Of a stretch of DNA of 64,000 nucleotides, positions 39,785 to 49,478 are shown one piece after another. The stretch's first letter is position 1, and each line of letters starts with the position of its first letter. The notes beneath the pieces were generated by a model. It ran no database searches. It had not been told where the DNA came from and saw nothing but the letters and a program-made list of their open reading frames with translations. The DNA is from Vibrio sp. SNU_ST1 (GTDB taxonomy: Bacteria; Pseudomonadota; Gammaproteobacteria; Enterobacterales; Vibrionaceae), in assembly GCF_030563405.1 (NCBI RefSeq), contig NZ_CP130748.1, positions 2,542,001 to 2,606,000 on the forward strand. The letters run 5' to 3'. The position numbers and the translations under genes were made by a program.

Positions 39785-41074
39785 ATGTTGTCTATTTTTG
39801 CACGCCTTCCCATTTTGCACCGGGCATTTATCGCATTTTTTAGTGCCGTAATTTTTATCGCTATTTTCTTACTCCCCGACGTCAACAGCTTGCGTGACGA
39901 TACGGGAGCTTTAGTCGTTGGAAAACACTACCCACTGACGATCAGTGCATCAGCACTTGTTAGCTCAAGTGACGCACCACCGACGGCAGTACTCAAATGG
40001 GAGAAATACACCGTTCGCTCTGGCGAAAGCACCTCTGTTTTATTTGAACGTATTGGCCTTTCATACCGTTTGCTGATCACTCTACTCAATACCAATAATG
40101 ATATTAAGAAGCAGCTGTCCAACCTAAGACCTGGCGATGTATTGCAGTTCGGCTTCGATGAAAACAACGACCTTATTCAGTTAAAGCGACAACTTAGTGC
40201 GTTTGAAAGCTTTAAGATCACTAAGTCTGGCGATTCATTCGCCTCTAGCTTCGACAAAAAGGAAGTGGCTTACCAATACAACTATGCCGAAGCCAACATC
40301 ACGTCTAACTTCTGGAACGCCGGCGTCAATGCAGGCCTAACCGCAAACCAAATTATGGAACTAGCTGGTATCTTCGGTTGGGATATCGACTTTGCTTTGG
40401 ATATTCGCAACAACGACAGCTTTAAAATCTTGTACCAAGAGAAAGTCGTTGAAGGCGAAGTGATAGGTCGCGGTAAGATCATGGCTGCTGTGTTTAAAAA
40501 CCAAGGTGATTCATTTACCGCGGTATTAGATGATAGAAGCGGCAATTACTTCGATGAAAATGGTCGAGCGATGAAAAAAGCTTTCTTACGCTCCCCTATT
40601 GATTTCCGTCGTGTGACATCGAACTTTAATCCACGCAGAAAACACCCAGTGACAGGTAAGGTTCGAGCTCACCGAGGCACCGACTACGCTGCCCCTGTTG
40701 GCACACCTATCTGGGCAGCCGGTGACGGTATTGTTCAGAAATCGGGTTACAACCAATTCAATGGTAACTACGTGTTCATTCGCCACAGCAACACCTATAT
40801 CACTAAGTACCTGCACATGAAGCGACGTATGGTGAAAACAGGTCAGCGCGTAAAACAAGGTCAAACCATTGGTACCTTGGGTGGTACAGGTCGTGTGACT
40901 GGCCCGCACTTACACTATGAATTCTTGGTCAATGGCGTACATAAAAATGCGCGTACCGTAAAGTTACCTCAATCAAAATCGTTAACCGGTAAAGCAAAAG
41001 CAACATTTATTGCGAACTCAGAGATTCGACTGAATAACCTAGAGCGATACGGCCAGTTACTAGCGACTAATTAG
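39785..41074 (+). CDS. M23-family murein endopeptidase (MepM/ShyC-like)
   Basis: Predicted D,D-endopeptidase cleaving peptidoglycan cross-links to allow sacculus growth. The 429 residues have one N-terminal membrane anchor (about 12-32), a LysM/OapA-like region around 75-150 (RSGESTSVLFERIGL), then the LytM zinc domain with HRGTDYAAP (His, Asp) and HLHYEF (HxH) near 310-380. All four metal/catalytic residues are present. It occupies the place of V. cholerae VC0630, which I recall as ShyC; the precise subgroup name is inferred. A terminator follows. Confidence 0.9.
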   Translation: MLSIFARLPILHRAFIAFFSAVIFIAIFLLPDVNSLRDDTGALVVGKHYPLTISASALVSSSDAPPTAVLKWEKYTVRSGESTSVLFERIGLSYRLLITLLNTNNDIKKQLSNLRPGDVLQFGFDENNDLIQLKRQLSAFESFKITKSGDSFASSFDKKEVAYQYNYAEANITSNFWNAGVNAGLTANQIMELAGIFGWDIDFALDIRNNDSFKILYQEKVVEGEVIGRGKIMAAVFKNQGDSFTAVLDDRSGNYFDENGRAMKKAFLRSPIDFRRVTSNFNPRRKHPVTGKVRAHRGTDYAAPVGTPIWAAGDGIVQKSGYNQFNGNYVFIRHSNTYITKYLHMKRRMVKTGQRVKQGQTIGTLGGTGRVTGPHLHYEFLVNGVHKNARTVKLPQSKSLTGKAKATFIANSEIRLNNLERYGQLLATN

Positions 41075-41125
41075 GTTACTCGCAACCAATTAGATTGAAA
41101 GCCTAATCACTATAAAGACCAAAAG

Positions 41126-41153
41126 AAGAGCGCCCATCAAGGCGCTCTTTTTT
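41126..41153 (+). terminator. Terminator of the M23 peptidase gene
   Basis: Stem AAGAGCGCC / GGCGCTCTT with loop CATCAA and a T-run on the plus strand. It also lies at the 3' end of the convergent RND gene. Confidence 0.92.
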
Positions 41154-41177
41154 ATGTTCATCGAACCACTGTATCTA

Positions 41178-44100
41178 CTATTTTTCAGTCTTCTTGTCTC
41201 GCCCTAGCATTAATAGACAAGGAGTCAGTACCAAGGTTAAGACTGTCGCGAATGCTAAGCCTCCTGCAATTGCCGTAGCGAGTTGCGACCACCATTGCGT
41301 ACTCGGCGCGCCAAACTCTATTTTTTGGTTGATCAAGTCGATGTTCATCTCTAACACCATCGGCATCAAGCCTAATATGGTAGTAACCGTAGTAAGCATC
41401 ACTGGCCTTAAACGCTGAACACCAGTTCTTAGAATCGCATCTCGCTTATCCAAGCCGCGTTTTATCAACTGGTTATAGGTATCGATCAGCACGATATTGT
41501 TGTTCACCACTATACCTGCCAACGCTATCACTCCAATTCCGGACATCACGATACCAAACGGACGTTGGAAGATAAGCAGGCCAACAAACACGCCAACCGT
41601 CGAGAACAACACCGCACTTAGAATCAAGAACGCTTGATAGAAGCTATTGAACTGAGTAATCAAAATCAACGCCATTACCGCCAGTGCAACCATGAATGCA
41701 CTTTGTAAGAAGGCAGAAGAGTTTTCTTGCTCTTCATTTTGACCACGGATACGAAATTCTACGCTACTCGGTAGCCCCAATTCACTTAACGCTTGCTCAA
41801 TCTTTGGCAGTTCGAGGGCAAGGTTATAGCCCTCTTCCATATCCGCCTTGATGTTCACTACACGCTTACCATCGAGGCGTTTAATCGTATCTTGCTTATG
41901 GTCGGGAACAATCTGAGCAAAATTGGTGATCGGTACCAAGCCAGCAGGTGTTTTGACTCTCAACTGGTCAAAGCGTCCGATATCTCTTTTATCATTAGGG
42001 TAACGCACCAAGATATCGACCTCTTCTGAAGAATCATCAGGCAGGTAATCACCAATCTTGAGACCATTGGTAACGAATTGAACGGTATTACCCACCAAGG
42101 TCGCATCAGCGGAAAAGCGCGCGGCATCGTCGCGGCGAATATCCACCTTCCAATCTATGCCATCTTTGCTCGCAGTATCACTGATGTTAGTCAGTGCTTG
42201 ATTGCTATCCGCCCAGTTTCTTACTATTTTTGCAGCCTGATTCAGCTGATCTGGTGTTGTTGCTGACAGCTCAATCACTAAATCATTTTCAACTGGAGGC
42301 CCTGCATCCGGGAACTTATATTCAACCTCAACACCAGCATATTGATCGGTTTGCACCTTTAATTCATCAATAATCGCTTTAACACTACGACGATATTGCC
42401 AATCAACAGGAGTAATCGAGATCAAGCCAATCTGGTCGTCCCCACCCGTTCGTGTGTAAACAGTATCGAACTCATCATGATTAAGCATCATTTGCTCAAT
42501 ATCGCGCATGATGTCATCTTTTTCTTGAATAGAAAGATCACCATGAGAACGAACTTTAACGTTAAAGAATGGTGGATCAACTTCAGGGAAGAACTCTGCA
42601 CCTAGGCCCGCTTTTGAATAAGTAAAACCAACTGCAACCGCGAGTAATATCGCACTGAACAGAATCTTAAAGGGATGATTAATCGCAATCGAAAGCGTGT
42701 GGTAATACGCCTTGGTTAAGCCCGTTGCTTGTGAAAAGTCACCATTATGCAGTGCCACCATTCGAGCTTGGCTTTTAGGCGATACGTATTGAGGTTTGCC
42801 AATTAAGCCACCTAATACCGGTACAAACAACAACGCCATAATCAATGAAGCGGTTAGCGTTGCAATCAGTGTTAGTGGCAGAAACTTCATGAATTCGCCC
42901 GTTACATCCGGCCAAAATAGTAACGGAGCAAATGCAGCTAAGGTTGTCGCTGTCGATGCGGTTATCGGCCACGCCATCCGTTTCGCTGCGTCTCGGTAAG
43001 CTTCTTTTCTACCTTCGCCTTCTTGCATTCGTCTATCGGCAAACTCGGTAACAACAATCGCGCCGTCGACCAACATACCAACGGCCATGATCAAAGAGAA
43101 CAACACCACTATGTTGACAGTTAAGCCGAACACAGACAACACCAATAATCCCGTAAGAAAGGAACCAGGAATGGAGATACCCACTAACAAAGCGGTACGC
43201 ACACCAAGAATGGCGATGATAACGATCACGACCAAAATTATGGCGGATAAAATATTGTTTTGAAGATCGTTGAGCATGATCTTCACATCTTTAGATTCAT
43301 CCCAGGTGTATGTAACCAATAAGTTATTTGGCCATTCCGCTTGTTGTTGAGCACCAGCCATAACCGCTTTAACTAACTCTACGGTTTCGATGATATTTTC
43401 ACCCGCACGCTTCTTGATATCCAAGACCACTGCAGATTTACCATCTAAACGGGCAAAGCTTTCAGGATCTCGAAATGCTCGACGAACCGTGGCCACATCA
43501 CCAAAGGTTACGACCTGTTTACCATCCACTTTAATAGGCAACTCAAGTACGTCTTTTAAAGAGTTAAACACCGAAGGGACTTTGACTGAGAAACGTCCGT
43601 AGCCAGTATCAACAAAGCCAGCTGCAACTACTCGATTGTTCAGAGCGATCAGGTTATAGATATCCGCTTGATCTAAGCTGTAGCTCTCCATCAACAGAGG
43701 ATCAACAACAATTTCGACGATGTCATCGCGATCGCCTGCAATATCGACCTCTAGAATTTGGCGATAGCTTTCGAGCTTATCTTCGAGCTCTCGGGCAATT
43801 TGAACAATGGTGCGTTCAGGAACAGTACCGAATAGCACAACAGACAGAACAGGTTGCTCAGACGCGAGTGTTACTTCATTTACGGTCGGCTCATCACTGT
43901 CTTCTGGCAATTTTGGTTTGGCTAAATCGACAGCATCACGCACATCAGCCATCGCTTTGGTGAGATCAACGCCAACATTAAACTCCAACACAACAGAGGC
44001 GTGGCCTTCTGCTGCGGTTGCGGTCATCTCTTTTACGCCTTCAATCGACCTCAGCTCTTGTTCTATCGGTCTAACCAATAAGCGTTCTGCATCGGTTGGC

Positions 44101-44267
44101 GAAATACCCTGGTGCCCAACAGAGACGTAGATAATCGGGATGGTAATGTCGGGGCTAGATTCTTTGGGGATCGTGATATAGGTGACGACACCTGCGACCA
44201 ATATGAGTGCCAAAAGAGAGAGCATTGTTCGAGCACGAGACAAGGCTGCATCAATAATTGAATACAT
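41178..44267 (-). CDS. RND efflux transporter permease (VexM-like)
   Basis: Inner-membrane RND-superfamily pump subunit of 1029 residues. It has 12 transmembrane helices in two repeats, each with a large periplasmic loop, as in AcrB. In TM4 the motif is MLVDGAIVV: one of the two adjacent aspartates of AcrB (VDD) is Gly. In TM10 the AcrB lysine position is Asn (GIVVNNNIVLID). Proton coupling may therefore use a different residue set. It is co-transcribed with the membrane fusion protein gene (10 nt gap). Context equals V. cholerae VC0629/VC0628 (vexLM, as I recall). Substrates unknown. Confidence 0.92.
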   Translation of the reverse strand: MYSIIDAALSRARTMLSLLALILVAGVVTYITIPKESSPDITIPIIYVSVGHQGISPTDAERLLVRPIEQELRSIEGVKEMTATAAEGHASVVLEFNVGVDLTKAMADVRDAVDLAKPKLPEDSDEPTVNEVTLASEQPVLSVVLFGTVPERTIVQIARELEDKLESYRQILEVDIAGDRDDIVEIVVDPLLMESYSLDQADIYNLIALNNRVVAAGFVDTGYGRFSVKVPSVFNSLKDVLELPIKVDGKQVVTFGDVATVRRAFRDPESFARLDGKSAVVLDIKKRAGENIIETVELVKAVMAGAQQQAEWPNNLLVTYTWDESKDVKIMLNDLQNNILSAIILVVIVIIAILGVRTALLVGISIPGSFLTGLLVLSVFGLTVNIVVLFSLIMAVGMLVDGAIVVTEFADRRMQEGEGRKEAYRDAAKRMAWPITASTATTLAAFAPLLFWPDVTGEFMKFLPLTLIATLTASLIMALLFVPVLGGLIGKPQYVSPKSQARMVALHNGDFSQATGLTKAYYHTLSIAINHPFKILFSAILLAVAVGFTYSKAGLGAEFFPEVDPPFFNVKVRSHGDLSIQEKDDIMRDIEQMMLNHDEFDTVYTRTGGDDQIGLISITPVDWQYRRSVKAIIDELKVQTDQYAGVEVEYKFPDAGPPVENDLVIELSATTPDQLNQAAKIVRNWADSNQALTNISDTASKDGIDWKVDIRRDDAARFSADATLVGNTVQFVTNGLKIGDYLPDDSSEEVDILVRYPNDKRDIGRFDQLRVKTPAGLVPITNFAQIVPDHKQDTIKRLDGKRVVNIKADMEEGYNLALELPKIEQALSELGLPSSVEFRIRGQNEEQENSSAFLQSAFMVALAVMALILITQFNSFYQAFLILSAVLFSTVGVFVGLLIFQRPFGIVMSGIGVIALAGIVVNNNIVLIDTYNQLIKRGLDKRDAILRTGVQRLRPVMLTTVTTILGLMPMVLEMNIDLINQKIEFGAPSTQWWSQLATAIAGGLAFATVLTLVLTPCLLMLGRDKKTEK

Positions 44268-44277
44268 CGGTTATCTC

Positions 44278-45402
44278 CTACTCTGCGGTTACGTTAGAGA
44301 GTTCAACGCCTTGCTCAACAGCAATCACAGAATCACCATCACGCACAAACCCTTGGCCTACAGTTATAATATCAACTCGCTGACCTAACCCTGTGAGCCA
44401 AACTCCATCTTGTTCTGCCTTTACTAGCTGAATACCTACAAATTTCACGGTTGGTGAGTCATCGACTGAAACCAAAGTTTTGACCCCAAGATTACCGGCC
44501 TCATCCAGAGCCAGCATCGCAGGTGTTATCTTGATAGCATCACTTGTTTCTAGGTTGAGTGTTACTTCAGCGCTGACACCAGCAGGTAATAGGCCTTCAG
44601 AATTATCAATTTCAATTTCGATTGGGAAAGTATTGGTTGAGGCCGAAGAAATTCGAGACACATAACGCAAGCGCCCTTCTGCCTCTTCTCTTCCAAGTAA
44701 GCGAACCAAAGCAGATTGATTGACTAATAGATGTTGGATATGGCGCTCACTGACATCGGCCTCAATCACCAGAGGGTCAAGATCAATCACACCAGCAACC
44801 GGATCGCCGACGCCTACGAAATCTCCAAGCTCAACCATCAAATCTTGAACCACACCGGAGAAAGGCGATGTGATGACTGTATTTTTTAGAGCTAGTTCCG
44901 CATTACGCTTCATGGCCTTTGCTTCGGTTAACGAAGCCTCTGCTGTGGTATAAGCTATTTCGCCTTGCAGCCCTCTTTTTTTCAACGACTGCGCCGCTTT
45001 GAATTCCTTCTGCTTCAAGCGATATAAAGCCGAAGCTCGCTCTAGTTGAATCTCTAAGTCACCTTTATCTATCTGAGCAATGGCCTGCCCTACTTTAACG
45101 GTATCGCCTTTTACAACGTTCAACCTAACAATCTTGCCCGCGACTTCAGCTCCCAATCGAGCATGCCTATCGGGTGCTGTGCGACCATAGAGGTCAATGG
45201 TTTTAAAGGTGGGGGATGATGTAAATGTTTGAAAGGAAACCTTAGCCAACGGAATTTCTGTCGCTTTTTTTTCTGACGACTCTTCCGCTTGCCCCACTCC
45301 TAAACCAAGCCAAATCGACAACAGCACAACTAGAACCAGAGAAACCAACCACGGCTGCTTCAGTTTCTGAAAAAATGGAGAGTTAGAAAATAGAGTGGGC
45401 AT
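44278..45402 (-). CDS. RND efflux periplasmic adaptor (membrane fusion protein, VexL-like)
   Basis: Periplasmic adaptor linking the RND permease to an outer-membrane channel such as TolC (none encoded here). The 374 residues show an N-terminal membrane anchor (about 15-38), a lipoyl half (AEVAGKIVRLNVVKGDTV) and an alpha-hairpin (about 115-165). The second lipoyl half (ITSPFSGVVQDLMVELGDFV) and beta-barrel/membrane-proximal domains follow. It is first in a two-gene operon with the permease. Confidence 0.92.
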   Translation of the reverse strand: MPTLFSNSPFFQKLKQPWLVSLVLVVLLSIWLGLGVGQAEESSEKKATEIPLAKVSFQTFTSSPTFKTIDLYGRTAPDRHARLGAEVAGKIVRLNVVKGDTVKVGQAIAQIDKGDLEIQLERASALYRLKQKEFKAAQSLKKRGLQGEIAYTTAEASLTEAKAMKRNAELALKNTVITSPFSGVVQDLMVELGDFVGVGDPVAGVIDLDPLVIEADVSERHIQHLLVNQSALVRLLGREEAEGRLRYVSRISSASTNTFPIEIEIDNSEGLLPAGVSAEVTLNLETSDAIKITPAMLALDEAGNLGVKTLVSVDDSPTVKFVGIQLVKAEQDGVWLTGLGQRVDIITVGQGFVRDGDSVIAVEQGVELSNVTAE

Positions 45403-45660
45403 AGCAAATCCTTTTGTCCGATGTGATTAAGGCGCGCTAATTAGCTTAACACCGTCATATGCAACATCCTGATGCACAGAGGTAACCTTAACAGACCCAC
45501 ACCCAACGAAGTTGGACGCTATCGACAGTTTAAAAAATATGGCGTTTACTATAAACCGAATAAATAAAGTAGAACTTAAATATAACCACCTAAAATAGCC
45601 TTGGCGTACATGCCTAGAATAAGTCGACTTACTGTCTGTTTTATATGGTGTATTTTTTAC
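45403..45660 (-). other. Region between erpA and the RND operon, no gene seen
   Basis: About 260 nt that should carry the RND operon promoter on the minus strand. The only distinct structure is a perfect 12-bp palindrome TAAGTCGACTTA at 45620-45631. I see no local regulator gene. An 81-codon open frame here shows no family features. Confidence 0.35.
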
Positions 45661-45691
45661 AAAAAAAAACACCGAGCATTGGCTCGGCGTT
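45661..45691 (-). terminator. Terminator of erpA
   Basis: Near-perfect stem AACACCGAGC / GCTCGGCGTT with A-run to the left (T-run on the minus strand), 50 nt after erpA. Confidence 0.85.
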
Positions 45692-45740
45692 TAAAATATT
45701 TCTAATGTAGCTTTTCGTTCAAGCTACCTTTCAGTGCACG

Positions 45741-46082
45741 CTAAACGCTAAATGATGCGCCACAACCACATGTTGTTGTCGCGTTCGGGTTGTTCACAAA
45801 GAAACGTGCGCCTTCTAGGCCTTCAGTGTAATCAACCATGCCGCCCATTAAGTACTGTAGGCTCATTGGGTCAACAACCAGCGTCACACCGCTATTTACA
45901 ATGGTAGTGTCGCCATCATTTACTTTTTCATCAAATGTGAAGCCGTATTGGAAGCCACTACAACCACCGCCTGTAATGTAGACACGTAGTTTTAGCTCTG
46001 GGTTTTCCTCTTCAGCAATTAGCGTTTGTACGCGGGTAGCTGCTGCATCAGAAAAAGACAATGGGATATTTACTTCGCTCAC
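45741..46082 (-). CDS. erpA: Iron-sulfur cluster insertion protein ErpA
   Basis: A-type Fe-S carrier that delivers clusters to apoproteins such as IspG/IspH. GTG 46082, with AGAGAGG 5 nt before it, gives 113 residues in agreement with the family; the frame extends 11 codons further up without homology. The three ligand cysteines are C41 (GGCSGFQ), C105 and C107 (TCGCGASF). It is divergent from hemL. Confidence 0.96.
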   Translation of the reverse strand: MSEVNIPLSFSDAAATRVQTLIAEEENPELKLRVYITGGGCSGFQYGFTFDEKVNDGDTTIVNSGVTLVVDPMSLQYLMGGMVDYTEGLEGARFFVNNPNATTTCGCGASFSV

Positions 46083-46378
46083 GACAACCTCTCTTACCTG
46101 TGTCAAAAACAACATGATACAAATCTAAATCGAGACCATAGTTGTTGAGTATTTTCTTATATTCTGGTGATTATCTAATACCTGACTGAAACGTTCAAGT
46201 ATTCACCACAGGATCGTTCCTTTTACTGCTGTAAACTCGCTAATATCTGACAATTAAAACGCGTAACCACACAAAACAACCAGATTCGGGTGATTATATC
46301 AGCGAAGGCATTCCTAGTTGGATTCCGGATAGGTACAATGCGTGCCAATTGGTCCGACAGTCAAAAGAGGATATATCA

Positions 46379-47674
46379 ATGACCAAATCAGCAGAGCTGT
46401 ACGAAAAAGCACAGCAAACTATTCCTGGTGGCGTAAACTCTCCAGTTCGTGCATTCAATGGCGTAGGTGGTTCTCCTATCTTCGTTGAACGCGCTGATGG
46501 CCCACTTATTTTTGATGCTGATGGTAAAGCATATATCGATTACGTTGGCTCTTGGGGTCCAATGATCCTTGGTCACAACCACGTTGTTATTCGTGACGCT
46601 GTTATTGCAGCAGCTCAACGCGGCCTTAGCTTCGGTGCTCCAACCGAAACTGAAATCAAGATGGCTGAACTTGTATCTGAGATGGTCCCATCAATGGAAC
46701 AACTGCGTATGGTGAGCTCAGGTACAGAAGCAACAATGAGTGCGATTCGTCTCGCTCGAGGCTTTACTGGTCGTGACAAAATCCTTAAGTTTGAAGGTTG
46801 TTACCACGGTCACGCAGACAGCCTACTTGTAAAAGCAGGTTCTGGAGCACTGACTTTAGGTCAACCAAGCTCTCCTGGCGTACCGGCTGATTTTGCGAAA
46901 CTAACGCTAACTGCAACTTTCAATAATCTAGATTCAGTACGTGAAATCTTCGCAGCAAACAAAGGTGAGATCGCTTGTATCATCGTTGAGCCTGTAGCGG
47001 GCAACATGAACTGTATCCCACCAGTAGATGGCTTCCACGAAGGTCTACGTGAAATCTGTGACCAAGAAGGTGCGTTGCTAATCTTTGATGAAGTAATGAC
47101 AGGTTTCCGCGTTGCTGAAGGTTGTGCTCAGGCTTACTACAACATCAAGCCAGACTTAACGTGTCTTGGTAAAGTGATCGGCGGCGGCATGCCTGTGGGG
47201 GCTTTTGGTGGTCGTAAAGACGTGATGCAATACATCGCACCAACGGGTCCAGTTTACCAAGCAGGTACGCTTTCAGGTAACCCTGTTGCAATGGCTGCTG
47301 GCTACGCATGTTTGAACCTTCTAAGAGAAGAAGGCAACGAAAAGCGTCTAGCATCAAAAACTAAGCAGTTGGCAAATGGCTTCAAGCAACTTGCTGACAA
47401 GCACGGCATCCCTATGCTAGTGCACCAAGTTGGCGGTATGTTTGGTTTCTTCTTCACAGACCAAGAAACAGTAACGTGCTACGAAGATGTAACTAAGTGT
47501 GATGTAGAACGCTTCAAGCGCTTCTTCCATCTAATGTTAGATCACGGTGTTTACCTTGCACCTTCAGCATTCGAAGCAAGCTTTACTTCTCTTGCTCATG
47601 GTTCAAAAGAACTGGATGCAACACTAGAAGCTGCTGACCGCTCTCTTGCGATCATTGCTGCTGAAAGCAAATAA
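46379..47674 (+). CDS. hemL: Glutamate-1-semialdehyde 2,1-aminomutase
   Basis: PLP enzyme producing 5-aminolevulinate for heme by the C5 pathway. ATG 46379, preceded by GAGGAT, gives 431 residues; 10 additional in-frame codons upstream are not family-like. The PLP lysine is K265 in [10 protein letters not shown], the E. coli numbering. The [16 protein letters not shown] block binds the cofactor phosphate. A strong terminator follows, directly abutted by a mobile element. Confidence 0.97.
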   Translation: MTKSAELYEKAQQTIPGGVNSPVRAFNGVGGSPIFVERADGPLIFDADGKAYIDYVGSWGPMILGHNHVVIRDAVIAAAQRGLSFGAPTETEIKMAELVSEMVPSMEQLRMVSSGTEATMSAIRLARGFTGRDKILKFEGCYHGHADSLLVKAGSGALTLGQPSSPGVPADFAKLTLTATFNNLDSVREIFAANKGEIACIIVEPVAGNMNCIPPVDGFHEGLREICDQEGALLIFDEVMTGFRVAEGCAQAYYNIKPDLTCLGKVIGGGMPVGAFGGRKDVMQYIAPTGPVYQAGTLSGNPVAMAAGYACLNLLREEGNEKRLASKTKQLANGFKQLADKHGIPMLVHQVGGMFGFFFTDQETVTCYEDVTKCDVERFKRFFHLMLDHGVYLAPSAFEASFTSLAHGSKELDATLEAADRSLAIIAAESK

Positions 47675-47711
47675 TCGAAAGCACTTTATAAGTCGCTAAC
47701 CGATTGAATTT

Positions 47712-47738
47712 AGGGCTGCATTAAATGCAGCCCTTTTT
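47712..47738 (+). terminator. Terminator of hemL
   Basis: Stem AGGGCTGCAT / ATGCAGCCCT followed by TTTT. The end of its U-tract touches the left end of the repeat element. Confidence 0.92.
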
Positions 47739-48004
47739 AGGGCGTATTGATCTTTCGAGCTAATTTTTGCAGCGAGTTGCTGGGTATTTATACAAGGCAG
47801 AGGCTTTGATGTGTAGCTAGCCTACATGAGAAGCCGATAACGCAGTAGAAATGACCAGCAAACGCTGCCCGAAGGGTTCGGCTAAAAGCGTTTTACTCTT
47901 TGTTGAGGGGGATTTGCTTAGAATGCTAGGCTACTTCCCCCTCACCGCGATTAAAACCCTTTTATCTCGAACAAAATTTAACCACGAAAGGTCAACACGC
48001 CCTA
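47738..48004. mobile_element. MITE-like element, 267 bp, with terminal inverted repeats
   Basis: The ends TAGGGCGTATTGATCTTTCG (47738-47757) and CGAAAGGTCAACACGCCCTA (47985-48004) are inverted copies with 18 of 20 matches, and the similarity continues weakly inward. Inside lies an imperfect palindrome: GCAGCGAGTTGCTGG (47769-47783) against CCAGCAAACGCTGC (47855-47868), around GGCTT...AAGCC. A further perfect stem, TGAGGGGGA/TCCCCCTCA, is at 47904-47944. There is no ORF. I recall closely similar sequences scattered in Vibrio genomes. The parent transposase and target duplication are not evident. Confidence 0.75.
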
Positions 48005-48080
48005 GTACGTTCAAGTAATCAACCGCGGATATCTCCGCCTAATTACCCGTCAATTTATTCGAAAACCTAACGAAAAACGT

Positions 48081-48206
48081 CTAACGTTCCCAGAAAAGAA
48101 AAACCAGCAACATCATCGTACCTAGGAACATTCTGAACCAAGGGATCTCTTTTTTTATTTTCTGTTCTTCGTCTTGGCATTTCTTATCTTTATTACAGCA
48201 TCCCAT
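48081..48206 (-). CDS. Small membrane protein, 41 aa, MGCC N-terminus (hypothetical)
   Basis: A short frame not obvious in ORF scans. ATG 48206 is preceded by GAGGAG at 9 nt and runs to TAG 48081. The protein begins MGCCNKDKKC, has a charged middle (EEQKIKKE), then IPWFR and a hydrophobic stretch MFLGTMMLLVFLFW (about 26-39), ending ER. This suggests a cytoplasmic Cys-rich head and one membrane helix. It is divergent from the AI-2E-family permease gene (76 nt apart) and convergent with hemL across the mobile element. Function unknown. Confidence 0.68.
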   Translation of the reverse strand: MGCCNKDKKCQDEEQKIKKEIPWFRMFLGTMMLLVFLFWER

Positions 48207-48282
48207 TATCAAAACTCCTCATTGCTAACTCTCTGTTTTGCAGCCATTATAAACTCAGAACGTAAATATAGAGACCATTAAC

Positions 48283-49368
48283 GTGTCAGAAAAACTCAAA
48301 ATCAATACTAGCCACTGGGTGATCATCATTGCCCTGCTTGCGGCGGCTTATGCTTGTTACTTGCTTATCGAGCCTTATGTAAATTCCATAGTTATGGCAT
48401 TCATCATCTCGTTGCTGATGTTTCCAATTCACGAATGGCTTGAAAAGAAAATACCGAATAAAGAGAACGTAGTCTCTCTGCTTTCTTGTGTGATCCTGAC
48501 TTTCATTATTGTTATCCCTTTATTGGCAGTATTTGCAGCAATTGTTCAGCAAGGCTCTCTGTTCTCTCAGAACACCTACCAATGGGTGACACACGGCGGT
48601 ATTCAGACTCTGTTTGCACACCCACTCGTGGTCAAAGCGCTGTCGTTTGTGAATAACTACCTGCCTTTCGACAACATTGAGCCCCAAGCCATCGCACAGA
48701 AAGTCGGAGAATTCGCGACAAGTTTTGGTTCTAAACTGGTTGGTATCAGTGCGAAAATCCTTGGTGATGCGACCAACTTCTTAATGGATTTTTTCTTGAT
48801 GCTGTTTGTTCTGTTCTTCTTATTAAGAGATCACGACAAAATCATCAGTGTGGTTCGTCATATTCTTCCGCTATCTCGTAGCCAAGAAGACAAGCTCCTC
48901 ACTGAGATTGAGCAAGTTTCTAAGTCTGCAGTTATGGGCTCATTCTTAACCGCAATAGCGCAAGGTTTTGCGGGTGGTTTAGGTATGTGGATTGCAGGTT
49001 TCCCTGGGTTGTTCTGGGGCACTATGATGGGCTTTGCCTCTTTCATCCCAGTGGTCGGTACCGCTCTAATCTGGATCCCAGCCGCAACCTACTTATTCCT
49101 AACCGGCGATACCACGTGGGCAATTTTCCTAACGGTTTACTGTGTCGCGATTGTTGGCTCAATTGACAACCTACTGCGCCCGCTGCTGATGCAAGGCAGT
49201 GCAGGTATGAATACGCTAATGATCTTCTTCTCACTGTTGGGTGGTATTCAACTGTTTGGCCTCATTGGTCTTATCTACGGCCCACTGATCTTTGCTATTA
49301 CTATCGTTCTTTTCAATATTTACGATGAAGAGTTTAAAGACTTTTTAAACCAGCAAGACAAGAGTTGA
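48283..49368 (+). CDS. AI-2E family transporter (PerM/YdiK-type permease)
   Basis: Polytopic inner-membrane protein of 361 residues with about eight transmembrane segments. It has the family motifs RPLLMQGSAGM and FSLLGGIQLFGLIGLIYGP near the C-terminus. Members include TqsA (autoinducer-2 exporter) and Na+/H+ antiporter-like proteins, so the substrate cannot be assigned. The start is GTG 48283 with a weak ribosome site. It is divergent from the 41-aa micro-gene. A terminator follows. Confidence 0.88.
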   Translation: MSEKLKINTSHWVIIIALLAAAYACYLLIEPYVNSIVMAFIISLLMFPIHEWLEKKIPNKENVVSLLSCVILTFIIVIPLLAVFAAIVQQGSLFSQNTYQWVTHGGIQTLFAHPLVVKALSFVNNYLPFDNIEPQAIAQKVGEFATSFGSKLVGISAKILGDATNFLMDFFLMLFVLFFLLRDHDKIISVVRHILPLSRSQEDKLLTEIEQVSKSAVMGSFLTAIAQGFAGGLGMWIAGFPGLFWGTMMGFASFIPVVGTALIWIPAATYLFLTGDTTWAIFLTVYCVAIVGSIDNLLRPLLMQGSAGMNTLMIFFSLLGGIQLFGLIGLIYGPLIFAITIVLFNIYDEEFKDFLNQQDKS

Positions 49369-49420
49369 TCAACTGTTCAGCAACTTGGTTGCCGACCCCG
49401 TATTAAACACTTCAAGCTTT

Positions 49421-49452
49421 GGGCGGATTATGCGAAAATCCGCCCTCATTTT
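49421..49452 (+). terminator. Terminator of the AI-2E-family gene
   Basis: Perfect 9-bp stem GGGCGGATT / AATCCGCCC with loop ATGCGAA, followed by TCATTTTTT. Confidence 0.9.
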
Positions 49453-49478
49453 TTGCTAACGATTCAATAGAGTGTCCT

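Noticed and set aside
45427..45672. 81-codon minus-strand frame between erpA and the RND operon
   Set aside because: Starts inside the erpA terminator A-run and shows no domain or ribosome-site support.
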